The position numbers were made by a program, and so were the translations under genes. A stretch of DNA of 64,000 nucleotides from Cyanobium sp. Cruz-8D1 (GTDB lineage Bacteria; Cyanobacteriota; Cyanobacteriia; PCC-6307; Cyanobiaceae). The notes under the pieces were generated by a model. The model ran no database searches, was not told the origin of the DNA, and saw nothing but the letters and a program-made list of their open reading frames with translations. Position 1 is the first letter of the stretch. Each line of letters starts with the position of its first letter. Where the stretch lies: the NCBI RefSeq assembly GCF_024345975.1, contig NZ_JAGQCD010000002.1:124001-188000 (forward strand), written 5' to 3'. Shown here one piece after another: positions 9,055 through 18,253 of this stretch.

Positions 9055-10128
9055 ATGATCCCCACCTCCGATCTCCACGTGGTGGAAACCCGGCCGCTGG
9101 TGCCGCCGGCGCTTCTGCATGCGGAGTTGCCCCTGTCCGAGCAGGCCGCCCGCACGGTGCAGCAGGCGCGCGAACGGATCAAGGCCATCCTGCACGCCGG
9201 TGACCAGCGGGTGCTGGTGATCGTCGGCCCCTGTTCGGTCCACGACGTGGCCGCCGCCCGCGAGTACGCCGGCGCCATCGCCCAGGCCCAGCGCCGCCAC
9301 CGGGGCGAGCTGGAGATCGTGATGCGGGTCTACTTCGAGAAGCCCCGCACCACCGTGGGCTGGAAGGGAATGATCAACGACCCCCACCTCGACGGCAGCT
9401 ACGACATCAACACCGGCCTGCGCCGCGCCCGTTCCCTGTTGCTGCACCTGGCGGAGCTGGGCCTGCCGGCGGCCACCGAGGTGCTCGATCCGGTGGTGCC
9501 CCAGTACCTCGCCGATCTGATCAGCTGGACCGCCATCGGCGCCCGCACCACCGAAAGCCAGACCCACCGCGAGATGGCCTCGGGCCTGTCGATGCCGATC
9601 GGCTTCAAGAACGGCACCGACGGCAGCGCCGCCACCGCCATCAATGCCATGGAGGCGGCCGCGAGGCCGCACCATTTCCTGGGCATCAACAAGGAAGGCC
9701 AGGCCGCGATCGTCTCCACCACCGGCAACCCGGATGGCCACCTGGTGCTGCGGGGGGGCAAGAGCGGCACGAACTACCACCCAGAGGCCGTCGAGGCCGC
9801 GGCGGCCCTGCTGGCCCGCGACGGCCTGCCGGCCCGGCTGATGGTGGATTGCAGCCACGGCAACTCCAACAAGGACTACCGCCGCCAGGGCGAGGTGCTG
9901 CGCCAGGTCGCCGACCAGGTGCGCCAGGGTTCTGTCCATGTGATGGGGGTGATGCTGGAGAGCCATCTGGTGGAAGGAAACCAGAAGATCTCCGCCGATC
10001 TTGCCTCCCTCACCTACGGCCAGAGCATCACCGATGCCTGCATCGATCTGGACACCACCCTGGATCTGCTGGTCGAACTCGCCGAGGCCGTCCAACAGGC
10101 CCAGGCCCGCAGTCTGGCCCTGGCCTGA
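9055..10128 (+). CDS. 3-deoxy-7-phosphoheptulonate (DAHP) synthase, type I
   Basis: This 357-residue enzyme of the AroF/G/H class condenses phosphoenolpyruvate with erythrose-4-phosphate, the first step to aromatic amino acids. Visible motifs are [45 protein letters not shown] and [10 protein letters not shown], which together supply the PEP, E4P and metal ligands. The ATG at 9055 is preferred to the upstream in-frame GTG at 9001 because the family starts near IPTSDLHV. The gene stands alone, divergent from acnB, and is followed by a cluster of hairpins. Feedback specificity (Phe, Tyr or Trp) cannot be assigned. Confidence 0.95.
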   Translation: MIPTSDLHVVETRPLVPPALLHAELPLSEQAARTVQQARERIKAILHAGDQRVLVIVGPCSVHDVAAAREYAGAIAQAQRRHRGELEIVMRVYFEKPRTTVGWKGMINDPHLDGSYDINTGLRRARSLLLHLAELGLPAATEVLDPVVPQYLADLISWTAIGARTTESQTHREMASGLSMPIGFKNGTDGSAATAINAMEAAARPHHFLGINKEGQAAIVSTTGNPDGHLVLRGGKSGTNYHPEAVEAAAALLARDGLPARLMVDCSHGNSNKDYRRQGEVLRQVADQVRQGSVHVMGVMLESHLVEGNQKISADLASLTYGQSITDACIDLDTTLDLLVELAEAVQQAQARSLALA

Positions 10129-10135
10129 GGGGTTC

Positions 10136-10164
10136 ATCAGCACTCTGAAGCTGTGAGTGCTGAT
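10136..10164. terminator. Strong hairpin downstream of DAHP synthase
   Basis: ATCAGCACTC (10136-10145) and GAGTGCTGAT (10155-10164) form a perfect 10-bp stem with a 9-base loop, eight bases after the DAHP synthase stop. There is no long U-tract, only TTCGATCG. It is the best terminator candidate in this part of the window. Confidence 0.5.
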
Positions 10165-10170
10165 TCGATC

Positions 10171-10200
10171 GTCTGCAACAGACTGTTCTTGGTGAACAGT
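10171..10200. promoter_or_regulatory. Two overlapping, mutually exclusive small hairpins
   Basis: GTCTG-CAA-CAGAC (10171-10183) and ACTGTTC-TTGGT-GAACAGT (10182-10200) share bases GAC/AC and cannot fully form together. They lie between the DAHP synthase terminator hairpin and the hypothetical gene at 10254. The arrangement resembles an attenuator leader, but no leader peptide or ligand motif is seen. Confidence 0.3.
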
Positions 10201-10253
10201 TAACTGGTCCGCCCTGGGTACGTTTGGATCGGCAAGATCAACGAGGTCCGCTG

Positions 10254-10607
10254 ATGTCCTATCTCCTGCAGTTCTGCGGGTTGTCGGATCCGTTGCAGTT
10301 GTTTTATCTCGAACAGAAGTCCGCTTCCCCGGCCTCGGGCCACCCCACCCCGGGCCCGATCTATGGCGGCTTCCGCCCTTTCCAGCTGGATGATCTGCTG
10401 GGTTGGGCCCTCGACACCGCCGGGGGCCGCAGCTGGGACGGCGAGGCCATCCAGCGGCTGGTGCTCGACGTCTGGATGGAGCGGGCCGATGTGATCCGCC
10501 AGTGGCAGCTGCGGCTGCGGGAGGAGCCGGCCGAGCGGATGCTGGTGGCCGGGATCGGCACCCAGCGCGACTGGGAGTTCCGCTGCGAGCAGCTCCTGAA
10601 GGGCTGA
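10254..10607 (+). CDS. Hypothetical protein
   Basis: This 117-residue cytoplasmic protein starts at MSYLLQFCGLSD. It has a Pro/Gly-rich segment (about residues 22-42), aromatic residues in FRPFQLDDLLGWALD, and a helical C-terminus with two Arg/Glu-rich stretches (WQLRLREEPAERM). There are no transmembrane segments and no recognised catalytic motif. It lies between the DAHP synthase and the convergent channel gene. I do not recognise the family. Codon use matches the neighbours, so it is probably a genuine gene. Confidence 0.65.
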   Translation: MSYLLQFCGLSDPLQLFYLEQKSASPASGHPTPGPIYGGFRPFQLDDLLGWALDTAGGRSWDGEAIQRLVLDVWMERADVIRQWQLRLREEPAERMLVAGIGTQRDWEFRCEQLLKG

Positions 10608-10638
10608 GCACGGCCCCACACCGTCGTGGGCCTGCGTC

Positions 10639-12100
10639 TCACTCGACCTGGATGCCGAACAGGTCCCGCATGCGCGCCAGGATGGAGGTCTGGCGCCGGG
10701 CCGCATCGGGGGAAGAGAGCTTCTCGAGTTCCGAGCGCCGTTGGCCCACGATCGCCGCCAGGGCGTCCAGCACGCCGGCATCGTCCTCCACCAGGGGCAT
10801 GAAGTCGTCCCGTTCCACCTCCAGCAACACGCATTCCCCCCGCGACCGCACCGTGGCCGTGCGGGGTTCCCCCGTACACACGGTCATCTCGCCGAAGATC
10901 TGATCACGTCCCAGCACTGCCACCGACCGGCCCAGGGGGGAGCCATCGGCCTTGAACACCTCCACCTCGCCATCCACCACCTGGAAGAGGGCGTCGCCCT
11001 CCTCTCCCTCTCCCTCGCCCACGATCGTTTCGCCTGAGCCGAAGCGCAGGCAGCGCACCTCAGGGGCCAGCCGCATCACCTGCTCCTGGTCCAGCTGGGC
11101 AAACAGCCAGTTGCGCCGCAGCAGTTCCGCCGTCAGGGAGGCATCCACGCCGGTGGGATGGGCCGGATCCCGGGGCGTTTGGCGGCGCTTCAGCTCCCGC
11201 ACCGGATAGGGCAGCTCCCAGCCCTGCCGCTCCAGGGCGTACCAGATCTGCTCCAGCAGTTCGCTGCGCCACCGCAGCCGATCGCCCTCCGAGGCTCCCC
11301 GTTGGTACCCCTGCAATTCGTAGCGGATCAGGGAGTCCTCGTAGGAGAGGATCAGCACCTCCGGGGGTGGATCGATCAGCACCAGGGTATTGTCAGCCAT
11401 CACCCGCAACAGCAGCTGGCGGGCCCGGGCCGGCGGGATCTCGTAACCCAGGGCGATCTCGAAGCGGTTCCCCACCGGCTCGTGCTGGCTGAACCGCCGC
11501 ATCGGGTTGTCCGCCACCGTGTTGTTGGGCAGGTTCACGGTGGAGCCATCCCTGCGGCGCAGGCGGGTGTTCATCAGATGCAGCGACTCCACCGTGCCGT
11601 TCTCCTCGCCGACGCTGATCCAGTCCCCCTCCCGGAAGGGCGGATCCAGCTGCAGTTCGATGCCGGCGAACAGATCCTTGAGCGATTCCTGGGCCGCCAG
11701 GCCGATCACGGCGGTGAGCACGGCTGAGGTGGTCACCAGGCCCACCAGGTTGAGGTTGGCCAGGCGCTGCAGCACCAGCACGGTGGCCACCGCCGACAGA
11801 CCCAGGCTGAGCAGGTCGCGCAGGATCTTGGCGGTGGGACGCCACCAGCCCAGGGCCTCCGGACACTCCAGGGCCAGCCAGGCCAGCAGGCCGGCCGATC
11901 AGGGCATAGGCGGTGGCCAGTTCGTCCAAGGCGGCGAGCCACTGCACCCCGGCCGGTCGGGCTGTCGTGCCGAGCACCCACCACAGCAACACCGCCAGCA
12001 GCGGCGGGGCCGGGAGGCGAAAACGGCGGCTGGCGAGCCTTAACCCCAGCAAGGCCGCCACCAGGGCCAGACCGATCAGGATCCGCTCGATCGGCCCCAT
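10639..12100 (-). pseudogene. Mechanosensitive (MscS-type) channel with cNMP-binding domain, frameshifted
   Basis: From ATG 12100 (overlapping the phytol kinase stop as TGATG) the frame encodes two membrane helices up to YALIGR near 11900. The frame is then lost, and the downstream part continues one frame over as LLAWLALECPEALGWW, LQRLANLNLVGL, LAAQESLKDLFAG (pore helix) and the MscS beta domain (DGSTVNLPNNTV). A CAP/cNMP-binding domain (RFGSGETIVGEGEG to RTATVRSRGECVLLEVE) ends the protein. An in-frame TGA precedes the downstream segment, so both pieces need a single-base indel near 11890-11903 to join. The domain order is that of cyanobacterial cyclic-nucleotide-gated MscS proteins. It is either broken or reflects a sequencing error. 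Confidence 0.75.
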
Positions 12101-12786
12101 CAGCTCAGCACCCGCCATAGCCCCGCCACCGCCATCGGCACGCTGAAGTTATCGATGCCCAGCAGGGCCCATTGCTCCAGCCCCGTGGCCACCAGGGCGA
12201 TCAGCACGATTGCGGCCGGTGCCGGCACGGGGCCGCCGCCCAGCTGCCCCAGGGTCAGCAGAACGGTAAGGCTGGCGAGCCCCATGGCGGCTGTGCCCAC
12301 CAGGGAACGTCGCTCGCCGAGCACCGTCCAGGACGGGGAAGGAATCAACGGTCCCAGCAGACCGGCGAGGCCGTCACCGAAGGCCATCACCAGAACGCCG
12401 GCGGCCACCGTGGCGGGATGGGCGGGCCACCAGAGCCAGAGCAGCAGGGTGATCGAGGCGCCGTAGGCGATCGTGCCGTAACTGCGTCGTTCCACGTCCT
12501 CGATCGCCGGCAACACCCGCACCCGGTGGTTGAGGGCCGCCAGCAGGGTGATGGCGCCGGCGGCGGGCACCGCGATCAGGCGCTCCACCCCGAAGGCCCA
12601 GGCGATCAGCACCACCGGCCCGGCACCGATGTGCACCAGCTTGCGGCTCCACTCCCGTTGCTCGGGCCAGCGGCGGCGCAGCAGCAGGGCCGCGCCACTG
12701 AGCACGGCCAGCCAGGCGGCCACCAGCAGCACACCGGTGAGCTGGGCAGCCCCGTCGAGTTGGGTCGGAAGGACCAACGCCAGCAC
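12100..12786 (-). CDS. Phytol kinase / polyprenol kinase-like membrane protein
   Basis: This 228-residue protein has about seven hydrophobic helices and belongs to the dolichol/phytol kinase (CTP-dependent) family. Diagnostic segments are WSRKLVHIGAGPV, ERRSYGTIAYG, AFGDGLAGLLG, GERRSLVGTAAMG and ALLGIDNFSVPM. In plants and cyanobacteria the related VTE5/VTE6 enzymes recycle phytol from chlorophyll to phytyl phosphates for tocopherol or chlorophyll. The start is GTG at 12786, 12 bases after the sigma factor stop, and its TGA overlaps the ATG of the channel gene, so the three are probably one transcript. Which step (phytol or phytyl-phosphate) cannot be told from the sequence alone. Confidence 0.82.
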   Translation of the reverse strand: MLALVLPTQLDGAAQLTGVLLVAAWLAVLSGAALLLRRRWPEQREWSRKLVHIGAGPVVLIAWAFGVERLIAVPAAGAITLLAALNHRVRVLPAIEDVERRSYGTIAYGASITLLLWLWWPAHPATVAAGVLVMAFGDGLAGLLGPLIPSPSWTVLGERRSLVGTAAMGLASLTVLLTLGQLGGGPVPAPAAIVLIALVATGLEQWALLGIDNFSVPMAVAGLWRVLS

Positions 12787-12797
12787 CGATGGTGGGG

Positions 12798-13808
12798 TCA
12801 GGCGGCCTGGTGCAGATTGCTCATCAAGCGCAGCTTCATGATCGCCTTGGCCTCCAGCTGACGCACCCGTTCGCGGGAGACATTGATCTGGCGGCCGATC
12901 TCCGCGAGGGTGAGGGGTTCGGCCCCCTCCAGCCCGAAGCGGAGCCTGAGGATCTTCTGTTCCCTCTCGTTGAGCTGGGAGAGCCAGGCACCGAGATGCT
13001 CCTTCTGAAGATGGCGATCCATCGAATCGAAGTGCTCGTTGCTGGCCGGGTCAGCGATCAGCTCACCCAGGGTGCTGCGGTCTTCCTCACCCCGGGCATG
13101 GGCATCCAGGGAGGCGCAGGGGGCGCTCTGGGTCATCAGTTCTTCGAGCTCCTCGGGCCGCATGCCCATGGCGTGGGCCAGTTCGAGCCGGTTGGGCTGG
13201 CGCCCCAGCCGGTGGGAAAGCTCGCGGGTGATCCGCCGCATCTTCGAGAGCTTCTCGCTGATGTGAATCGGCAGACGAATCGTGCGGGCGCTGTTATCGA
13301 TGGCGCGGGTCATGCCCTGGCGGATCCACCAGTAGGCATAGGTGGAGAACTTGTAGCCCATGGCGGGGTCGAACTTGTCGACAGCCCGCTCCAGGCCGAT
13401 CGCCCCTTCCTGGACCAGATCGAGTAATTCCAGACCCTGATTCTGATACTTCTTGGCCACGCTCACCACCAGGCGCAGGTTGGCGGCCATCATGCGGTCG
13501 CGGGCCCGTTGGGCCATGCGCAGTTGTCGCTTCTGACGAGCCGTGAGCTCACCATCGACGAGGGCCAGTAGCTTCTTGCCGGCCTGGACGTGGTGGGCCA
13601 GCTCAATTTCTTCGGCCGGTGTGAGAAGAGGCACACGGCCGATGGTGCTGAGATACCAACCAATGGAATCAGCGCTGATGCGCCCTCCCTGGCGGGCGGC
13701 TGTCTTGGAACTGACTGAACCGCCACTGGGTTTCGCCTTGCTAGGCGAAGCCGCGTCGGCACTGCTTTTCAGCAGTGAGAGGGCGGAATGCAGAGGTGTC
13801 CCCATCAC
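12798..13808 (-). CDS. RNA polymerase sigma factor, RpoD-like group 2
   Basis: This 336-residue sigma-70 protein lacks the long region 1.1. Region 1.2 starts at SADSIGWYLSTIG (about residue 46). Region 2 is complete, with LRLVVSVAKKYQ, DLVQEGAIGLERAVDKFD and YKFSTYAYWWIRQGMTRAI (-10 recognition and melting). Region 3 follows (IHISEKLSKMRR) and region 4 ends with LTLAEIGRQINVSRERVRQLEAKA (-35 recognition). A Ser/Ala/Lys-rich tail precedes region 1.2. This is the architecture of cyanobacterial SigB/C/D-type factors that modulate circadian, light or nutrient responses. Two adjacent ATGs exist (13808, 13805). It lies downstream of ppk1 and heads a likely operon with the phytol kinase. Confidence 0.94.
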   Translation of the reverse strand: MMGTPLHSALSLLKSSADAASPSKAKPSGGSVSSKTAARQGGRISADSIGWYLSTIGRVPLLTPAEEIELAHHVQAGKKLLALVDGELTARQKRQLRMAQRARDRMMAANLRLVVSVAKKYQNQGLELLDLVQEGAIGLERAVDKFDPAMGYKFSTYAYWWIRQGMTRAIDNSARTIRLPIHISEKLSKMRRITRELSHRLGRQPNRLELAHAMGMRPEELEELMTQSAPCASLDAHARGEEDRSTLGELIADPASNEHFDSMDRHLQKEHLGAWLSQLNEREQKILRLRFGLEGAEPLTLAEIGRQINVSRERVRQLEAKAIMKLRLMSNLHQAA

Positions 13809-13922
13809 CCCAGGCTCCCGAATGAATTTGGCCGGAATGTAGCACTGCAGGATGGGTGAAACCAGATTCTTTTGGAAGATTGTCTGTAAGCTGTCAGAAA
13901 AATGTTGCTTATGTCGTGATGG

Positions 13923-16064
13923 CTACGCATTGGCGGCGCTGACGAGGCCGCCCCGCCAGCGCTCCATGAGGAGGTTCTGCGTCATTTTAGCCTCGCCGGA
14001 GTGCTGACGCTGTGCAAAGTGTCCATCGCTGTGCATGTGCCAGGCGCCGGTATCGCTCAGGTAAAGGTCAAGCAAAGCCTCGATCTGTTTCTGCAGGCGT
14101 GGATCCTCGATCGGTGCCACCGCCTCGACGCGCCGATCCAGGTTGCGGGGCATCCAGTCGGCGCTGCCGAAGAACATCTCCGGCTGGCCGCCGTTGCCGA
14201 ACCAGAAGAGCCGCGAATGCTCCAGGAAGCGACCGATCACGCTCACCACGCTGATGCCCTCGCTGACCCCTTCGAGCCCGGGGCGCAGGCAGCACATGCC
14301 GCGGATGATCAGCTCGATCCGCACGCCGGCCGCGGAGGCTTCATAAAGCAATGCAATGATCGCCGGGTCGACCAGGGCATTCATCTTGGCCCGGATGTGT
14401 CCACCGCGACCTTCGCGGGCATGGTCGATCTCCCGGCGGATCAGCCCTTCCATCCCCTTGCGCAGGGTGACGGGCGCCACCAACAACTTGCGGAAACTCT
14501 GCTGCTTGGAGAAACCCGTGAGGTAGTTGAACAGCTCCACCAGGTCCTGGCCAAAATCCTCCCTTGCCGTAAGCAAGCCGACATCGGTGTAAAGCGAGGA
14601 GGTCTTGGAGTTGTAGTTGCCGGTGCCGATGTGCACGTAGCTGCGCAGGGTTCCCTTCTCACGCCGCACCACCAGCAGCACCTTGGTGTGGGTCTTGAGC
14701 CCCAGCACCCCGTACACCACATGCACCCCGGAGCGTTCCAGCTGGCGGGCCCACTGGATGTTGTTGTCCTCGTCGAAGCGGGCCTTGAGCTCCACCAGGG
14801 CCATCACCTGCTTGCCGTTTTCGGCGGCCCGGATCAGGGAGGCCACCACCGGCGAGTCCTTCGACGTGCGGTAGAGGGTCATCTTGATGGCCAGCACCGA
14901 GGCATCGGCGGCGGCTTGGTTGAGAAATTCCTCCACTGAGGTGGAGAAGAGATCGAAGGGATGGTGCAGCAGCACATCGCCGCGGCGCAGCACCGAGAAG
15001 ATGCTCTCGAATTCCTCCTGCTTGATCGACCCGTCTTCCAGCTGGCTGCGCTGGGCCCGCACCAGGGAAGGCACGGTGCGGCCCTTGTGGGGGGCGTCTT
15101 TCAGCTGGCTGAGGGGGATCGCCATCAGGCTCATCAGATCGTCGAGGCCGAGGGGACCGTTGGTGCGATAAATGTCCTTCGGTTCCACGTCGGTGCCCTC
15201 CATCAGCAGGTGCACCACCTCCTCGGGCATCTCGTCGGCCACCTCCACCCGCACCACTTCGCCGCCGACGCGCCGCTTGCGCAAGCCCTCCTGCAGGGCC
15301 TCCATCAGGTCGTCGGCCTCCAGGTCCCGCAGTTCCAGGTCAGCGTCGCGGGTGATGCGGAAGAAGTAGTGCCCCTCGATGGTCATGCCGGGGAACAGCC
15401 AGCGCAGGTTGAAGGCCACCAGCTGCTCCAGGGGAACCGCCGTGAAGCCAGGAGTGGGCACGATGCCGCTCAGCTCGGCGGGGATCGGCACGAAGCGGGG
15501 CAGGATCTTCTGGGGCACCTTCACCCGGGCGAACTGCTGCCGGCCGGTGTCAGGGTCGCGGATCAGGGCCGCCACGTTGAGGCTCAGGTTGCTCAGGAAC
15601 GGAAACGGGTGGGCCGGGTCGACGGCCAGGGGTGTGAGCACCGGAAAGATCGCCTTGCGGAAATAGTCGTCGGCCCAGGTTTTCTGGGCCTCGTTGAGCC
15701 GCAGGTAATCGAGCAGCTGGACGCCGTACTCGGAAAGGTGGGTCTTGAGGGAATGGCGGTAGTGCTGCTGTTGCATCTCCAGCAGGGGACGCAGCTTGGT
15801 GTGGATCGCTTCCAGCTGTTCCTGGGGCGTCAGGCCGTCGTCACTGCGGCTGGTGACGCCGGCCTCCACCTGGGACTTCAGCGAAGCCACCCGCACCATG
15901 AAAAATTCGTCGAGGTTGTTGCTGAAGATGGCACTGAATTTGGCCTGCTCCAGCAGGGGCGTGTGCTCGTCGAGAGCCTGGGACAGCACCCGATGGTTGA
16001 AATCGATCCAACTCTGCTCGCGGTTGATGTAGAGATCGGGAGCGACGACCGGCTGCGACGACAT
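13923..16064 (-). CDS. ppk1: Polyphosphate kinase 1
   Basis: This 713-residue enzyme makes and breaks long-chain polyphosphate using ATP. The N-terminal domain begins YINREQSWIDFNHRVL. The catalytic C-terminal domains carry YVHIGTGNYN (the autophosphorylated histidine), VELKARFDEDNNI and GMCCLRPG, with the second-domain motif HSRLFWFGNGG. ATG 16064 (MSSQPVV) or ATG 16085 (MPSELRRM) could both serve as start; the longer frame continuing to 16736 is antisense to the MFS gene and is not part of this protein. It lies between the MFS transporter and the sigma factor on the same strand. Confidence 0.95.
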   Translation of the reverse strand: MSSQPVVAPDLYINREQSWIDFNHRVLSQALDEHTPLLEQAKFSAIFSNNLDEFFMVRVASLKSQVEAGVTSRSDDGLTPQEQLEAIHTKLRPLLEMQQQHYRHSLKTHLSEYGVQLLDYLRLNEAQKTWADDYFRKAIFPVLTPLAVDPAHPFPFLSNLSLNVAALIRDPDTGRQQFARVKVPQKILPRFVPIPAELSGIVPTPGFTAVPLEQLVAFNLRWLFPGMTIEGHYFFRITRDADLELRDLEADDLMEALQEGLRKRRVGGEVVRVEVADEMPEEVVHLLMEGTDVEPKDIYRTNGPLGLDDLMSLMAIPLSQLKDAPHKGRTVPSLVRAQRSQLEDGSIKQEEFESIFSVLRRGDVLLHHPFDLFSTSVEEFLNQAAADASVLAIKMTLYRTSKDSPVVASLIRAAENGKQVMALVELKARFDEDNNIQWARQLERSGVHVVYGVLGLKTHTKVLLVVRREKGTLRSYVHIGTGNYNSKTSSLYTDVGLLTAREDFGQDLVELFNYLTGFSKQQSFRKLLVAPVTLRKGMEGLIRREIDHAREGRGGHIRAKMNALVDPAIIALLYEASAAGVRIELIIRGMCCLRPGLEGVSEGISVVSVIGRFLEHSRLFWFGNGGQPEMFFGSADWMPRNLDRRVEAVAPIEDPRLQKQIEALLDLYLSDTGAWHMHSDGHFAQRQHSGEAKMTQNLLMERWRGGLVSAANA

Positions 16065-16120
16065 TCGGCGGAGCTCCGAGGGCATGGGGGAAAGGCAACG
16101 TAGCAATGGCGATCCCGCCG

Positions 16121-17368
16121 TCAGGGTGTCGCCTCTGCTTGACGCTGGGATCCTGCTGCCACAAGCCACACCACAACAGCCATCAGGAGAATTCCCAGCC
16201 AGAACGGGCTGCGGCGGCCGATGGTCTCGTAGGCCAGCCCCGCCAGGGGCGGTCCGAGGAAGCTGGCCAGGCTCTGCAACCCCTGCAGGCTGCCGAGGGC
16301 GGCGCCCTGGCCGCTGTCGGCGAGGCGCCGTGACACCAGGCTGCGCAGGCTGGGGGTCACCAGCCCGGTGCCCAGGGCCAGCAGTGCCACCGCGGTGAAC
16401 ACCACGGGCACGGCGTTCTGGCGTTCCGCCAGGGGCACCAGCAGGAAGCCCGCCATGACACAGCCCAGGCCGATCTGGGTGAGGCGCCACTCCCCCAGCC
16501 GCTGCACCAGCGGACCGATCAGTCCGCCCTGCACCACCGTGGCCACCACGCCCACCACCAGGAAGGCACCGGCCGAGAGGCCCGGCCCCCAGCCGAACAC
16601 CTGCTTGAAATAGAGCACCAGCAGGGCGGTGAAGCCGCTGAAGCCGAGGAAGAAGAGGAAGAAGGCGGCGCAGAGGCGGCGGACCCTTGGATTGGCGAAC
16701 ACCCGCTGCAGCTGGCCGAAGGGCTGCAGCTCCCACTGCCTGGGCAGGGGCAGACGGGCCTCGGGCGGATGGGTTTCCGGCAGCAGGGTCACCACCACCA
16801 CCAGGTTCAGGATCGCGAAGCCCACGGCGAGCAGCAGCGGCAGGCTCACGTTGATGCGGCCCAGCACGCCGCCGAGGGCCGGGCCGAGGATGAACCCCAA
16901 CCCGAAGGCCACGCCGATCAGGCCGAAGGCCCTGGCCCGCCGCTCCGGGGTCGAGATGTCCGCCAGCACGGCCGCAGCTGTGGCGGCCGTGCCGCCGCTC
17001 ACGCCATCGATCAGGCGGGCGGCGAACAGCAGGGCCAGGGGCAGACCACTGGCGGCGGCCTGCGGCCAGAGGCGGCCCCAGGGCAGGATCACGGTGAGGG
17101 CGAACAGGCCCAGGCCCAGCACCGAACCGGCCACGCAGATCGTGATCACGGGCCTGCGGCCGTAGCGATCACTGAGGGCGCCGATCAGGGGGGTGAAGGC
17201 GAACTGGGCGAGGGCATAGCTGCCGGCCAGCAGGCCGAGGGTGCGGCCGTCGGCGGTGAAATCCGCCAGCAGGAACGGCAGCAGCGGGAACACGATGCTC
17301 TCCCCCAGCCGGTCGTTGAGCAGCGTCAGGAAGGCGCAGAAGAGGGGGGAGGGGCGCGAGAGGCGCAC
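16121..17368 (-). CDS. Major facilitator superfamily transporter (TetA-like)
   Basis: This 415-residue protein has twelve predicted membrane helices. LLNDRLGESIVFPLLPF starts helix 1, and the loop 2-3 motif A appears as GALSDRYGRRPVI (about residues 61-73). A second motif-A-like loop occurs in GLIGPLVQRLGEWR (about 282). It resembles the TetA/multidrug drug:H+ antiporter branch that exports small hydrophobic compounds, but the substrate is unknown. It is 57 bases upstream of ppk1 on the same strand. Confidence 0.88.
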   Translation of the reverse strand: MRLSRPSPLFCAFLTLLNDRLGESIVFPLLPFLLADFTADGRTLGLLAGSYALAQFAFTPLIGALSDRYGRRPVITICVAGSVLGLGLFALTVILPWGRLWPQAAASGLPLALLFAARLIDGVSGGTAATAAAVLADISTPERRARAFGLIGVAFGLGFILGPALGGVLGRINVSLPLLLAVGFAILNLVVVVTLLPETHPPEARLPLPRQWELQPFGQLQRVFANPRVRRLCAAFFLFFLGFSGFTALLVLYFKQVFGWGPGLSAGAFLVVGVVATVVQGGLIGPLVQRLGEWRLTQIGLGCVMAGFLLVPLAERQNAVPVVFTAVALLALGTGLVTPSLRSLVSRRLADSGQGAALGSLQGLQSLASFLGPPLAGLAYETIGRRSPFWLGILLMAVVVWLVAAGSQRQAEATP

Positions 17369-18253
17369 GGCGGGGAGCCGGGGGGCCAGGGCACCATCCC
17401 ATGGCGGGGGGTGGCGTGGCAGAGATAATTGAAAGTCTGGTCAAGTCGCCCATCCCCGCCTAATCTCAGTCACCGCGATCAGCTTGGTGATGGCGTGGAC
17501 CGCTGCGGCCAGGCTTGCTTTCCATGCACCAGCTGGCTCCTCACCATTTGCAGCATGGCTTTTGGCGTGGTGCGCAGGCCGGTGAGAAGGAGGTGCCGCT
17601 AGAGGGATGGCTTGTCCGGTCAGCTTGGGGCTGACGACCAGCCTGACGATCCAGCTGTAGCTGGGCCAGGCCTCTGTCGTGAAGTTAGAAGCCTGTTCGG
17701 CCCTGAGGGCTCAGTTGGTTGTCCGCGCCCGTGACCACGCTCTGCAACCGCTGCGCAGTAAGAAATCATGCGGGAGTAGAGGAATCGCGCACTGATCGGG
17801 CAATGCTGAGTCTGTTGGTTTGCTCACTCCTCCTCTTCGAGGAGGCAGCGCCAACGGAGATGCCTTCGGCTACATCGTGAAAAGGAAGTCGGCACCCTGC
17901 TCCGTGAGCTGCTCCATAATGGTGTCTGCGTGCGAAGCGCGCCGGCCTGGAGGAGGACGCTCTCCAGATCCATGGTGGAGAGCAGCTTCCGCAGATCCGG
18001 GCCCTCTTGGTTCTCGAGGGAGTCATCGGTGGTTTGGGTCATCGCCCAAGTGAGCTTCTCGGAGTAGAAGATCACTTGGGCAATGAAGGAGACCAGCCGC
18101 CGACCTAAAGGCGAATACAGGGGGGGCGGTTTGCGTAATGCACTTGGTGCATAAGTGCCTGGTCAGATCCTCTCCATATAGCTCAGCCTGAACCTGAAGT
18201 TTAGTCGCGACTGAGAAGAATGCCTTTGCGCTGATCAGTTATCTGGTTTTCCC
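17369..18253. other. 885-bp gene-poor stretch
   Basis: No confident gene is seen. GC content drops progressively towards the glycosyltransferase. One short, apparently frameshifted frame at 17870-18042 is listed separately. No tRNA, insertion sequence or long repeat is visible. A TGCACTT-GGTGC-ATAAGTGC dyad lies near 18138-18160, upstream of nothing obvious on the plus strand and just after the stop of the glycosyltransferase on the minus strand. Confidence 0.45.
17870..18042 (-). pseudogene. Possible small frameshifted gene of unknown function
   Basis: From ATG 18042 the frame reads MTQTTDDSLENQEGPDLRKL then LSTMDLESVLLQAG. After that the coding-like signal jumps one frame to RASHADTIMEQLTEQGADF and LFTM before TAG at 17870. 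Together they would be a 57-residue acidic helical protein. The composition of both halves looks coding, and the combined length fits a small cyanobacterial protein, but I recognise no family. The frame jump is near 17940. Confidence 0.28.
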
